Assembly (NCBI GenBank): GCA_041747755.1
Contig: JBGTEN010000087.1
Location: 1-18,223, forward strand
Source of the DNA: Aurantibrevibacter sp041747755
Lineage (GTDB): Bacteria; Bacteroidota; Bacteroidia; Flavobacteriales; Flavobacteriaceae
Direction: 5' to 3'
Length of the DNA stretch: 18,223 bases
A program made the translations under genes and the position numbers. Shown here piece after piece: positions 7,183 to 16,439 of this stretch (position 1 is its first letter; every line of letters begins with the position of its first letter). The notes below the pieces were generated by a model, which ran no database searches, was not told the origin of the DNA, and was given only the letters and a program-made list of their open reading frames with translations.

Positions 7183-7211
7183 TTTGCATCCAAATACCTT
7201 TGCTACCTTTG
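7183..7211 (+). promoter_or_regulatory. Promoter of the pseudouridine synthase gene with twin TACCTTTG boxes
   Basis: A TTTG at 7183-7186 is followed by two perfect TAnnTTTG boxes, TACCTTTG at 7195-7202 and again at 7204-7211. The second is 17 bases from the TTTG, close to the usual Bacteroidota spacing; the first is only 8 bases away. A transcript would begin near 7218, just before ATG 7226. The TTG at 7184, which could be mistaken for a start codon, is inside this promoter. Confidence 0.68.
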
Positions 7212-7225
7212 CAAAAACTTTTGGT

Positions 7226-8068
7226 ATGTCAAGGTCAGAATATAATGATGATAAGAAACCCTCTGGAAGACAAGGCGGTAACTTTAGAAAAAATAGTTAT
7301 GCCAGAGGAAATGCTCCTATTGGAAAACAAGTGCAACCGGCAAAGCCATCAGACCCAAATATAATCAGATTGAACAGGTATGTTGCCAATTCCGGTGTTT
7401 GCTCTCGCCGAGAGGCAGATATCTATATTCAGGCTGGTAGTGTTACTGTAAATGGAAAGCCTATTACCGAAATGGGCTATAAAGTAAAACTTACCGATGA
7501 AGTAAAGTTTGACGGCAGGGTACTTAATCCCATCAAAAAGGAATATGTTCTTTTAAACAAGCCTAAAGATTTTGTTACAACCAGTAAAGATGAAAAGGGT
7601 AGAAGAACCGTTATGGGATTAATCTCTAAGGCTTCTAAGTCGCAATTACCCCCGGTAGATAAATTAGATAAAAATACTACCGGCTTACTTTTGTTTACCA
7701 ATGATACAGAGTTAGCTACAAAATTAGCAAGACCCAAGAACGGATTACGAAAAATCTTTCATGTAGAACTTAATAAAACTCTTAAGAGTATCGATTTAAA
7801 ACGGATTCAGGATGGATTAACCATCGAGGAAAGCCCTGTAAGAGTTCAAGACATCAGCTATGTAGAGAACGAACCTAAAAATCAGATAGGAATAGAAATT
7901 TATAGTTCCAGAAATAATATCGTACGCCGCATTTTTGAAGAATTGGAATACGAAGTTGTTAAATTAGATCGGGTGGTTTATGCATCCCTTACCAAAAAGG
8001 ACCTTCCCCGTGGACATTGGCGCTTCCTTACAGAGCAGGAAATCATTAATTTAGGGATGATTAAATAG
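7226..8068 (+). CDS. rRNA pseudouridine synthase, RsuA/RluB family
   Basis: Converts a uridine in ribosomal RNA to pseudouridine. From ATG 7226 the protein has 280 residues: a basic, probably disordered N-terminal extension (residues 1-45, rich in Lys, Arg, Asn and Gly), an S4 RNA-binding domain (about 46-92, RLNRYVANSGVCSRREAD), and the catalytic domain (about 105-270). The active-site motif reads VDKLDKNTTGLLLFTND; the catalytic Asp is Asp148, but the family GRLD is DKLD here, with Lys146 for Arg. The downstream RPKNGLRKIFHVEL replaces the usual HPK start. These changes may mark a diverged paralogue, though the fold and nucleophile are intact. The start is chosen because the promoter covers the alternative TTG at 7184. 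RsuA, RluB and RluE types cannot be told apart here, so no target site is assigned. Confidence 0.9.
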   Translation: MSRSEYNDDKKPSGRQGGNFRKNSYARGNAPIGKQVQPAKPSDPNIIRLNRYVANSGVCSRREADIYIQAGSVTVNGKPITEMGYKVKLTDEVKFDGRVLNPIKKEYVLLNKPKDFVTTSKDEKGRRTVMGLISKASKSQLPPVDKLDKNTTGLLLFTNDTELATKLARPKNGLRKIFHVELNKTLKSIDLKRIQDGLTIEESPVRVQDISYVENEPKNQIGIEIYSSRNNIVRRIFEELEYEVVKLDRVVYASLTKKDLPRGHWRFLTEQEIINLGMIK

Positions 8069-8070
8069 TA

Positions 8071-8088
8071 TTTAGGGTCTACCCTAAA
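8071..8088 (+). terminator. Short perfect hairpin after the pseudouridine synthase gene
   Basis: TTTAGGG (8071-8077) and CCCTAAA (8082-8088) form a perfect 7-bp stem with a TCTA loop, two bases after the stop codon. No T tract follows on the plus strand, so it may end transcription weakly, or stabilise the mRNA 3' end. The location directly after a stop codon is the main support. Confidence 0.35.
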
Positions 8089-8241
8089 AATGTATTTAAT
8101 CAAAGCGGTTTCTATAGAAGTGGTAACACAGTAAATTAAAATAGGTTTTTCTTAACAACATTACTATTGGTTTTATTCGTATCTATATGTGATGTGCTCA
8201 TGCAATAAAAACCAAAAAGTCCACCGCAGGCAATCTAATTT

Positions 8242-11200
8242 ATGTGGAAGAAGCGCAATACAAAAGGCATTTTAAAATGGGTACTTCGAATAGGGCTTAT
8301 TTTTATTGGATTGTTTATTGCCTTATTACTTTTTGTGAGAAGTGAGTGGGGGCAAAACCTCATTATCACCAAAGTAACGGATTACATTAGTGAACGTGCA
8401 AACACCAAAGTTGCACTAGGACGTTTGTACATTACCTTTTCCGGAAATGTTTATCTAGAAGAGTTTTATCTGGAGGATAGGGCAGGGGATACTTTGGTTT
8501 ACGTAAAAGAACTTGAGGCGAACCTTCCCATACGGCCACTTATTTTTAGCAGAGAAATAGTTTTAAAGTCTCTTGAAGCTAATGGACTTGTTGCCAATGT
8601 CCATAGAGAAGCTGATAATGAAAATTTTAATTTCAGTTTTTTAGTTTCAGCGTTTGAAAATGAAGAGCCCATAACTCCTGAAAAACCGGAAAATCCCGGT
8701 AAAATTGAAATTGGAACTATTAATTTTTCTGATTTTAAGATTACTTATACAGACGATTTCCTTGGGATAGCGAGCCGAATTAACTTGGGAAGTTTATCGC
8801 TGGATACACGATCAACAGATTTCGTAGCTATACGTTTTAATTTGGATGATTTTGAATTAGAAAATACTGAGGTCTACTATAAACAAACCAAAGTATTTCC
8901 GGTTTCCAAAGACACAACCGAAACTAATAACCCTTTTTTTTATCTTAAAAAGGGAAGTATAAAAGATGTTAAAGTCCATTATGAAGTAGTGCCGGAGAAT
9001 TTGTTGGCCAACTTCTATTTAAATGATCTTAACACTGAAAAGGTTGAATTTAATTTGGCTGAGAACAATTTTGGGATGGCGACTTTTGAATTGGCGAACT
9101 CAACTATTTTTTTAAATCTACCCAAACCGGATACTACTGAACAACAACAAAATGCCATGCTGGAAGCCGGTTTTAGTTGGCCCCAACTCACCACCCGTTT
9201 AGATAATTTAACACTAAGAAACAATACATTTACTTTAAAATCCGGTAGTCTGGATGCTATGGGTAATACGGCGATGAAGGGCTTAGAATTTACCGCTATT
9301 TCATTGCAGGCAAAGGATTTGTTGTACAAACCGGGGCAAGTCAAATTTAATTTAGAAAGTACGTCCTTTGTGGAAGCAGGAGGTTTTTATTTAAAGAATT
9401 TTACCGCTCAGGTTTTGGCTGATAACCAATCTGCCCAACTTAGTAATGTAGCCGTTGAGGTAAACAATAGTTTTTTAAATGGAAGCTTTACTGTAAGCTA
9501 TACTTCTCTGGAAACATTTGTTCAGAATCCGGAGCAAGGCGTACTTGATCTTCGTGTTCCCGATTTTCATGTTAATCTAGAGGATGTAGCACGTTTTAAT
9601 GATAGCTTGGCGCAAAACCCTTATGTAATTAAAGCAGTAGAAAAGCCCATTATAGGGCAGCTTTATGCCAATGGAAATCTGGATGCTATTTTATTTAAAA
9701 ATTCTAATGCTCGATGGGGAGAGGATACTGCTTTGGAATTTGAGGGAAGCCTTTTAAAAGTCCTGGGAGGTAGCGCTTTAGCTTATGATTTTGAAAACAT
9801 AAAATTCCGGTCTGTGAAGGAAGATTTGGAAAATTTTCTTCCGCAGGAATTTAATATTTATCTTCCGGACACTGTTTTAATTAATGCAAAAGGCGCTGGA
9901 AATCTAAAAGAGATACATACTGAAATTGCATTAGAAACTACCTTGGGAAGCGCTCATCTGAATGCAGATATGGTTATTGCAGAACTATTTGAATTAGAGT
10001 CGCAATTGGTATTTGATGAACTTCAACTTGGGAAGCTACTTCAAAATGAGCAATTAGGCGAACTTTCTTCATCAATCACGCTAACCGGAAAAGGAAATAG
10101 TCTTAACGACCTGACAGCCCATCTTAAAGGTGATTTTTCCCGGTTACAAATTAATGGCTATGATTATGCCGGTCTACATCTGGAGGGCAGAACCCTTTTA
10201 GGAAAGGGAGATATTCTTCTAAGTTTTAAAGATGAAAATTTGGATTTTGAATCCAGAACGGCCATAGTTTTAGATTCATTAAATTCAAAAATACGTATGG
10301 ATTTAAATCTTAAAGGAGCCGATTTACTAGCCTTAGGGTTCACCCAAAAGGATGTAAAGTTGAGTTCCGAATTGTATGTGAATTTCGATGGAAATACGAA
10401 TAACTTTGATATATCAGGAGGCATATCCCAAGGAGTTATTGTTTTTGAAGAGGGGCAATATAATATAGATAAAACGGATTTTTCTGCATCAGCCCATGAT
10501 GACAGAACTGCTCTGGAAATTAAGGGTACCATGTTAAATGCTTCGTTGCTTTCCAATACATCACCGGAGAAGTCGATAGCAGCCATTAAAAATCAATTGG
10601 GCTCCTATTTGTATGATAAACAGGAAGCAGACACTGTTTCAGGGTCACCGGTGATACTGGATTTTAAGATGTTGTTACGGCCTGAACGCTTTATGAACAC
10701 AGGCTTGGTAAGTGGTGATACCCAATTGGATTCCATTACCGTTGCGGGAAATTTTAATTCGGACGCAAAATCATTGAATGCATCACTCCACATACCTCAT
10801 GTTGCTTATGAAAGTGGCACGTTAGACAGTTTGCTTATTACGATTACCGGCGATGAATCAGAACTTGTTTTTTCCGCAGGATTGGCAGCTCTTGCCTATG
10901 ATCCTTTAAATATAAAAAAGACAAATCTGACGGGAAGTCTAAAAGATAAAACCCTATCCTTTGGGTTTAATTCCTTTGATGACACAGAAAAACTGATGGG
11001 AGTTGATGGGTTATTTACCTTTTATTCTGATTCTAACTCACTTCGTTTTGATCCTTCAACATTAGTATTCAATAAGAATAAATGGACAATTCCAGCAAGC
11101 AACCTCTTGGTATTTGGGAAGGATAAGATCCAATTTCAGGATATGACCCTAGAGAGAAACGGAGAGAAACTTGCCTTTACTAACACCGTTTTAGGAATTG

Positions 11201-13266
11201 ACGAGGAGCATATAGGCGTATTTTTTGAAAACTTCAGGTTGCAAACATTTCTTAGTTTTCTTAATCCGGATAAGGCTTTGGCCAGAGGGGTGGTAAAGGG
11301 AAACTTTATCCTGGTCAATCCGTTTGGCGCTTCCGGGGTGGTGGCCGACTTTGATATCGGGGAGTTTAGTGTACTGGAAAATGCTTTGGGAAACTTATCC
11401 CTAAACGCTTCGACAGAAGCATTTAGGGATTATGAGTTTAATCTGGCACTAAAGGATGGCGGAATGGATCTGGATTTAAATGGGGATTATGTTGCTGATG
11501 TTTTAGGAGCCCAATTGCATTTAGACTTAAAATTGAATGAATTACAAATGCAATTGTTAGAAGGCTTTTCCAAAGGGACTATTGAAGATGGAAAAGGCAC
11601 TTTATCAGGAATTATTGAACTTAGGGGAACAACAGTTGCTCCCTTATACCAGGGAAACCTTTCTTTTGATGAGGTAAGTTTTAAAGTAGCGGCATTGAAT
11701 GCCCTATTACAGATAAAAAATTCAACTGTTGAAATAGCCAATGAGCAATTGGCATTTAAAAACTTTGTTGTCCAAGACCTAAATAATAATAACTTTAGCG
11801 TAGATGGTTTAGTACGGTTTAAAGAAATTAGCAACCCTGCTTTTAATCTTGAATTTAAAACCAATAAGTTTCAACTTCTTAATTCCGGAAGGGAAGATAA
11901 TGAACTTTTTTATGGTACCGCAGTTATAGATGCAGACATAAAGTTAAATGGAAATCTAAATCAACCTAAAATTGCTGGTAATTTAAGGGTAAGGGAAGAA
12001 ACCAAAGTTACCTATGTGGTTCCCAAATCGCAATTGGACATAGAAGAGGCAGAAGGGGTTGTAATTTTTGTGAATCGGGCAGATCCCAATGATATTCTTA
12101 CCCGAACAAAAGAGGAAGAATCCACCGAAGCATTTAAAGGTATTGATTTGCAGGCGATTATTGAAGTTGCTGACAACGCAATTTTAAATGTTGTTATTGA
12201 TGAGCGGTCGGGAGATAACCTTCAGGTTTCGGGCAAGGCAGATTTAAACCTCAATATAGATCCCAACGGTATTGTTGGATTGTCCGGGCGGTACGTATTA
12301 AACTCAGGACATTATGAAACATCGCTTTATAATTTGGTAAAACGCCGGTTTGAAATCGAAGAGGGAAGTACCATAGTTTGGCGGGGAAATCCCTTGGATG
12401 CCGATTTAAATATTACAGCAATTTACAAGGTCTCTGCTTCCGCCTCGCCACTAATGGCTTCCTTAACTTCCGGACAAGATGCCAATGCTGTTGGTAAATA
12501 CCGCCAAGTACTTCCGTTTTGGGTATATCTTAATGTTGAAGGTCAATTACTACGGCCGGAGTTGTCATTTGTATTAGATATGCCTCAGGATGAACAAGGA
12601 GCTCTTGGTGGGGCTGTTTATGCACAAATAAGACAGTTAAATACGCAAGAATCAGAACGGAACAAGCAGGTTTTCTCTCTGTTGACCTTAAATCGCTTTT
12701 TTCCTACATCGGGAAGTGACGGTAGTGGTGGTGGTACCGCAAGTTTGGCTCGAAACAATGTAAACCAAGTACTATCTGATGAATTGAATACCTTTTCGAA
12801 TAGACTCATGGGAAATACAGGTTTCGAATTGGATTTTGACTTGGATAGCTTTACCGATTATCAGGGTGAAAATCCGCAAAATAGAACCCAATTGAATATA
12901 AATGCACAAAAGAAATTATTTAATGACCGACTGATTGTTACCGCCGGAAGTGCCTTAGATGTAGAAGGAAGCGCGCAACAGGGGGCAGAATCGGCACCAA
13001 TTATTGGAAATATTAGTCTTGAGTATCTGTTGACCGAAAATGGGCAGTATCGTTTAAAAGGATTTCAGAAGAATCAATTTCAAAATATTATAGACGGACA
13101 ATTAATTGTTACCGGGATAGCTTTGATTTTTAATCGGGAGTTTAATAGGTTTAGCGAATTATTTGCACCCATTGAAAAAGAAGAAGAGGAAACTGAAAAG
13201 GACATTCCTGCCACAAAAGATCAGGGGGAAACTGAGGGAAAGGAAAAAAGTAAAAATTTAGAATAG
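8242..13266 (+). CDS. tamB: TamB-like translocation and assembly module protein
   Basis: A giant AsmA-like protein of 1674 residues that, in the family, spans the periplasm as a beta-taco groove between inner and outer membranes and works with an Omp85 partner in outer-membrane protein insertion and lipid transport. The N-terminus has a basic start (MWKKRNTKGILKW) and one signal-anchor helix (about residues 12-32), followed by a long chain of alternating beta-rich repeats. The C-terminal TamB domain (DUF490) is recognisable from about residue 1280 on: GLSGRYVLNSGHYE, FEIEEGSTIVWRGNPLDADLNI, and VEGQLLRPELSFVLDMP. The tail is an acidic and basic charged segment (EKEEEETEKD, KEKSKNLE). The start is ATG at 8242, just before the anchor. 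It ends 14 bp before the tamL ATG. I find no strong TAnnTTTG box in the 173-bp leader. Assignment is firm by domain and neighbour. Confidence 0.94.
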   Translation: MWKKRNTKGILKWVLRIGLIFIGLFIALLLFVRSEWGQNLIITKVTDYISERANTKVALGRLYITFSGNVYLEEFYLEDRAGDTLVYVKELEANLPIRPLIFSREIVLKSLEANGLVANVHREADNENFNFSFLVSAFENEEPITPEKPENPGKIEIGTINFSDFKITYTDDFLGIASRINLGSLSLDTRSTDFVAIRFNLDDFELENTEVYYKQTKVFPVSKDTTETNNPFFYLKKGSIKDVKVHYEVVPENLLANFYLNDLNTEKVEFNLAENNFGMATFELANSTIFLNLPKPDTTEQQQNAMLEAGFSWPQLTTRLDNLTLRNNTFTLKSGSLDAMGNTAMKGLEFTAISLQAKDLLYKPGQVKFNLESTSFVEAGGFYLKNFTAQVLADNQSAQLSNVAVEVNNSFLNGSFTVSYTSLETFVQNPEQGVLDLRVPDFHVNLEDVARFNDSLAQNPYVIKAVEKPIIGQLYANGNLDAILFKNSNARWGEDTALEFEGSLLKVLGGSALAYDFENIKFRSVKEDLENFLPQEFNIYLPDTVLINAKGAGNLKEIHTEIALETTLGSAHLNADMVIAELFELESQLVFDELQLGKLLQNEQLGELSSSITLTGKGNSLNDLTAHLKGDFSRLQINGYDYAGLHLEGRTLLGKGDILLSFKDENLDFESRTAIVLDSLNSKIRMDLNLKGADLLALGFTQKDVKLSSELYVNFDGNTNNFDISGGISQGVIVFEEGQYNIDKTDFSASAHDDRTALEIKGTMLNASLLSNTSPEKSIAAIKNQLGSYLYDKQEADTVSGSPVILDFKMLLRPERFMNTGLVSGDTQLDSITVAGNFNSDAKSLNASLHIPHVAYESGTLDSLLITITGDESELVFSAGLAALAYDPLNIKKTNLTGSLKDKTLSFGFNSFDDTEKLMGVDGLFTFYSDSNSLRFDPSTLVFNKNKWTIPASNLLVFGKDKIQFQDMTLERNGEKLAFTNTVLGIDEEHIGVFFENFRLQTFLSFLNPDKALARGVVKGNFILVNPFGASGVVADFDIGEFSVLENALGNLSLNASTEAFRDYEFNLALKDGGMDLDLNGDYVADVLGAQLHLDLKLNELQMQLLEGFSKGTIEDGKGTLSGIIELRGTTVAPLYQGNLSFDEVSFKVAALNALLQIKNSTVEIANEQLAFKNFVVQDLNNNNFSVDGLVRFKEISNPAFNLEFKTNKFQLLNSGREDNELFYGTAVIDADIKLNGNLNQPKIAGNLRVREETKVTYVVPKSQLDIEEAEGVVIFVNRADPNDILTRTKEEESTEAFKGIDLQAIIEVADNAILNVVIDERSGDNLQVSGKADLNLNIDPNGIVGLSGRYVLNSGHYETSLYNLVKRRFEIEEGSTIVWRGNPLDADLNITAIYKVSASASPLMASLTSGQDANAVGKYRQVLPFWVYLNVEGQLLRPELSFVLDMPQDEQGALGGAVYAQIRQLNTQESERNKQVFSLLTLNRFFPTSGSDGSGGGTASLARNNVNQVLSDELNTFSNRLMGNTGFELDFDLDSFTDYQGENPQNRTQLNINAQKKLFNDRLIVTAGSALDVEGSAQQGAESAPIIGNISLEYLLTENGQYRLKGFQKNQFQNIIDGQLIVTGIALIFNREFNRFSELFAPIEKEEEETEKDIPATKDQGETEGKEKSKNLE

Positions 13267-13280
13267 TGGATTTTGTAGCC

Positions 13281-15590
13281 ATGAAAAGAAGTAGTGTTGC
13301 GTATAGTCTGGTTTTATTGGGCGTAACCCTATTTTGCTCTTGCAGTATAGGAAGATTTATTCCTGAGGATGAAATTCTCTATACCGGCGCAGAGTTAAAA
13401 ACCACCTCAGATTCAAAACTTAAGGATTTTAAAAATGTTGAAAATGAGCTGAACGACCTTTTACAGCCGGAACCCAATTCAAAGTTATTGGGGATGCGTT
13501 TGGGCCTGTTTTATCATTATAAAGTAGCGGAAGGATCAGCCGGTTTTGTTACAAAGTGGCTTAATAAGAAGTTTGGCGAAGAGCCGGTCTATCTTTCTGA
13601 TGTGGAAGTTGAAACAACAGAAAAACTAATAGCAAATCGTTTGGAAAACCGGGGGTTTTTCTACAATGAAGTCGATTCAGAAACAAAGATTTTTAAAAAC
13701 AAGGGCAATGTTACCTATTCCGCCAAGATTCCGGAGCCTTATGTCTTACAAAACTATAGCTTGGAAAAAGATTCATTACAAGTATATGAAACTATTTCCG
13801 AAACCCTGGAAAGCACACTACTGAAACCCGGTAACAGGTTTGATCTTAATCTCATGAAAGCGGAACGCGAGCGAATAGACATTTATCTTAAGCAAAAAGG
13901 ATACTATAATTTTAGTCCGGATTTTTTGCTATTTGAAGCAGACACCAATCAGTATACCACTAAGAAATTTGATCTTTTTTTAAAGTTAAAAAGAAATACA
14001 CCCCTTAAAGCAACAGTTCCTTACAGCATTGATGAAATTGCTGTCTTTCCAAACTACGCCATACGAGATAGTCTGGACAACAAACAAAGCACTGTAAATG
14101 GTATCGATTTTTTTCAGGATGAAATCTTCTTTAAACCGGAGAAGTTAGCTCCTTATATTCTTCTGGAAGAGGGTCAATTATACAATGCAAATACCGCCAG
14201 ATTAACAAGCAACCGGTTATCCTCTATAGGAAGTTACAAATATGTAAATACCCAGTTTAGCGAACAAGATACCATTATAGAAAGCAGTCAAACGGGAAGT
14301 TTAAAAGCGGATATATATCTTTCCCCATTGAACAAAAGAGCGTTACGAGCGGAGATGCAAGCCACCACCCAATCCAATGGTTTTGCGGGTCCTGGAATAG
14401 CACTTACATACACCAATAGAAATTTATTCAAAGGAGGGGAAACCTTGAGTTTAACGGGTAACTTTTCATATGCAGCACAACTCTCATCAGGAAAAAATTC
14501 CGGTCTGGCCACAATAGAAGCCGGGATGCACGCAGATCTTATTATTCCCAGTTTGGTTCCTTTTTCACCAAAACGATTTAATTATGCTGTCCCAAAGACC
14601 AAAATAAGTTTGGGGGGAAACCTACTTAGAAGAAGTGAATTATATACCCTAAACGGGGCAAATACATCATTTGGTTATACCTGGAACGCCAACAAGTACG
14701 TGTATCATGAACTTACGCCGCTGGGACTAAACTATGTAAATCTTTCAAGAACCACACCGGAATTTGAAGCCATTCTGGACCAGAATCCCTTTCTTAGAAA
14801 TAGCTTTCAGCAACAATTTATTGCTGGTTTAACCTATACGTTTACCTACAATGAAATCGGGGATGCTTCCAAAAAGAATCCGTTTTATTTTTCAACGAAC
14901 ATAGATATGGCAGGTAATTTATTAAATCTGTTTAGCGGAGGGAGCCAGGAAGTGTTGGGTTTAGAATACGCTCAGTATTCTAAGGCAGACGTAGATTTCA
15001 GATTTTATTTTAGATGGGCCAAGGAGCGCACTTTGGTAACGCGTTTATTTGCCGGTTTGGGAATCCCTTATGGAAATTCCGAAACCTTGCCTTTTGTAAA
15101 ACAATATTTTTCGGGGGGACCTTATAGTGTCCGAGCTTTTAGAATTAGATCTCTGGGACCGGGAACTTTTAGTTCTACTCAGGGAGTTGGTAATTCATTT
15201 TTTGATCAATCCGGGAATTTGCGCCTGGAAGGTAATTTGGAATATCGCTTTCCACTATGGTCTTATTTAAAGGGGGCTTTTTTTGCAGATGCCGGAAACG
15301 TGTGGTTAACAAAAAGCATTGAGCTAGATGAAAATGCTTCCGAAGAAAGCAGAATTTTCAATGAAGATTTAAGTACGCAAGGAAAATTTGGTAAGGATTG
15401 GGCAAACCAGCTTGGTATTGGAGTAGGCTTTGGACTCAGACTGGATATCCAGAGTTTTGTTATCCGTTTAGATTTGGCAACTCCGGTTCATATTCCCTAT
15501 TTGCAGGAAGGGGAGCGTTGGACCTTACCATTTGCAAAAAGAGTAGATGATAATTTTATACTCAATTTTGCCATTGGTTATCCTTTTTAA
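13281..15590 (+). CDS. tamL: TamL-type Omp85 outer-membrane lipoprotein (TamA/BamA superfamily)
   Basis: The outer-membrane partner of TamB; in Bacteroidota the TamA counterpart is a lipoprotein called TamL. From ATG 13281 the protein has 769 residues. The N-terminus is a lipoprotein-like signal (MKRSSVAYSLVLLGVTLFCS, then Cys21), with an unusual Phe at -3 (FCSC). POTRA-type modules follow (e.g. PEPNSKLLGMRLGLFYHYK and the LENRGFFYNEV repeat-like segment), then a C-terminal 16-strand barrel of about 400 residues. The Omp85 hallmark VRAF, within VRAFRIRSLGPG, lies at residue 617, and the chain ends in Phe (NFILNFAIGYPF), as expected for a beta-signal. A GTG at 13266 overlapping the tamB stop is an alternative start, but the signal peptide fits ATG 13281. 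The 14-bp gap to tamB indicates one operon. TamL rather than BamA is chosen from that partner gene and the lipobox. Confidence 0.92.
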   Translation: MKRSSVAYSLVLLGVTLFCSCSIGRFIPEDEILYTGAELKTTSDSKLKDFKNVENELNDLLQPEPNSKLLGMRLGLFYHYKVAEGSAGFVTKWLNKKFGEEPVYLSDVEVETTEKLIANRLENRGFFYNEVDSETKIFKNKGNVTYSAKIPEPYVLQNYSLEKDSLQVYETISETLESTLLKPGNRFDLNLMKAERERIDIYLKQKGYYNFSPDFLLFEADTNQYTTKKFDLFLKLKRNTPLKATVPYSIDEIAVFPNYAIRDSLDNKQSTVNGIDFFQDEIFFKPEKLAPYILLEEGQLYNANTARLTSNRLSSIGSYKYVNTQFSEQDTIIESSQTGSLKADIYLSPLNKRALRAEMQATTQSNGFAGPGIALTYTNRNLFKGGETLSLTGNFSYAAQLSSGKNSGLATIEAGMHADLIIPSLVPFSPKRFNYAVPKTKISLGGNLLRRSELYTLNGANTSFGYTWNANKYVYHELTPLGLNYVNLSRTTPEFEAILDQNPFLRNSFQQQFIAGLTYTFTYNEIGDASKKNPFYFSTNIDMAGNLLNLFSGGSQEVLGLEYAQYSKADVDFRFYFRWAKERTLVTRLFAGLGIPYGNSETLPFVKQYFSGGPYSVRAFRIRSLGPGTFSSTQGVGNSFFDQSGNLRLEGNLEYRFPLWSYLKGAFFADAGNVWLTKSIELDENASEESRIFNEDLSTQGKFGKDWANQLGIGVGFGLRLDIQSFVIRLDLATPVHIPYLQEGERWTLPFAKRVDDNFILNFAIGYPF

Positions 15591-15835
15591 GGCCTGTAGT
15601 TGTCCAACAGAGTATAAAGGTTTTCCCAGAGGAACAATATTAAAGGCTTCCTAGAAGGTTTCTCCATCCGTTTCCTGATTCTTCCAAAACAAGTTCAAGA
15701 GTTATTTCTAAGCTCCACGACTCTTAAACCATTTACCAAATACTTTTAAAACAACTAAAATTCATTAGCTTAGTGATGTTAACAAAGTGGAACTATGAAC
15801 GCTGGGGATCACAAACACTGCCATTGTGCTTTATT

Positions 15836-16342
15836 ATGAAAAACCTTTTTACTTTACTTGTAATTTTATCAAATTCGTTTGTTAGTGCTCAAGACGTGAA
15901 CATCGAAACCCTAGATAAGATTTTTACTGAAGGAAAATCCTATATTGAACCACTAAAAAACGGCCAAATAGAGCACTTAAAAAATGTGAAGCCACCAAAA
16001 GACACTTGGGTATTTTCCAAATTAGAAGATTATAAACAGAATTTAGGTTCGGACCAAATTCTTTACGGTAGCATAATTATGCCTGGAGTAAATGATTCTA
16101 CATACTCATATAATCTATTCGCATATGATATAAAAAGAGAAGCTTATTATTTCGTAGCAATAGTTTCATATGATGTTCTTGAGAATGATGTTAAATTCGA
16201 TAATGCGTTTTTGTTTACTGAAGAACGAAGCTTAAAAGACTGGTGGAGTACAACATTCAAATTCTATCAAAGTGAGAAGATAAAAACTATATCTAAAGAG
16301 TACATTTTTGAAATTTGTCCACCACCCCCTTTTAAGGATTAA
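15836..16342 (+). CDS. Unknown small exported protein
   Basis: I do not recognise a family. From ATG 15836 the product is 168 residues and begins with a good Sec signal peptide (MKNLFTLLVILSNSFVSA, cleavage expected before QDVN), so it should be periplasmic or secreted; there is no lipobox Cys. An ATG at 15776 and a TTG-like upstream extension would hide this signal, so the later start is preferred. The mature chain is mixed alpha/beta in appearance, with aromatic-rich strands (YSYNLFAYDIKREAYYFVAI) and a single Cys near the end (FEICPPPPFKD). The gene stands alone: 245 bp after tamL, with nothing convincing in that gap, and convergent with argH. Only a poor promoter match (TACTTTTA at 15741) is seen. 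It could be an orphan accessory gene inserted between two conserved blocks. Confidence 0.68.
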   Translation: MKNLFTLLVILSNSFVSAQDVNIETLDKIFTEGKSYIEPLKNGQIEHLKNVKPPKDTWVFSKLEDYKQNLGSDQILYGSIIMPGVNDSTYSYNLFAYDIKREAYYFVAIVSYDVLENDVKFDNAFLFTEERSLKDWWSTTFKFYQSEKIKTISKEYIFEICPPPPFKD

Positions 16343-16439
16343 CAGATAAATTTAAAATTAAATTCCCCCCTTAGCACTCCTCCAATGTCATTAAGTAAAG
16401 GTTCTTTCGGCACACAATTCTAAACACCAAAAACAGGAT

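Noticed and set aside
13266..13280. GTG start overlapping the tamB stop
   Set aside because: It would add five residues before a normal lipoprotein signal peptide; ATG 13281 fits better.
15697..15725. AAGAGT/ACTCTT inverted repeat between tamL and the exported protein gene
   Set aside because: Only six base pairs with a 17-base loop and no T tract; too weak to call a terminator or operator.
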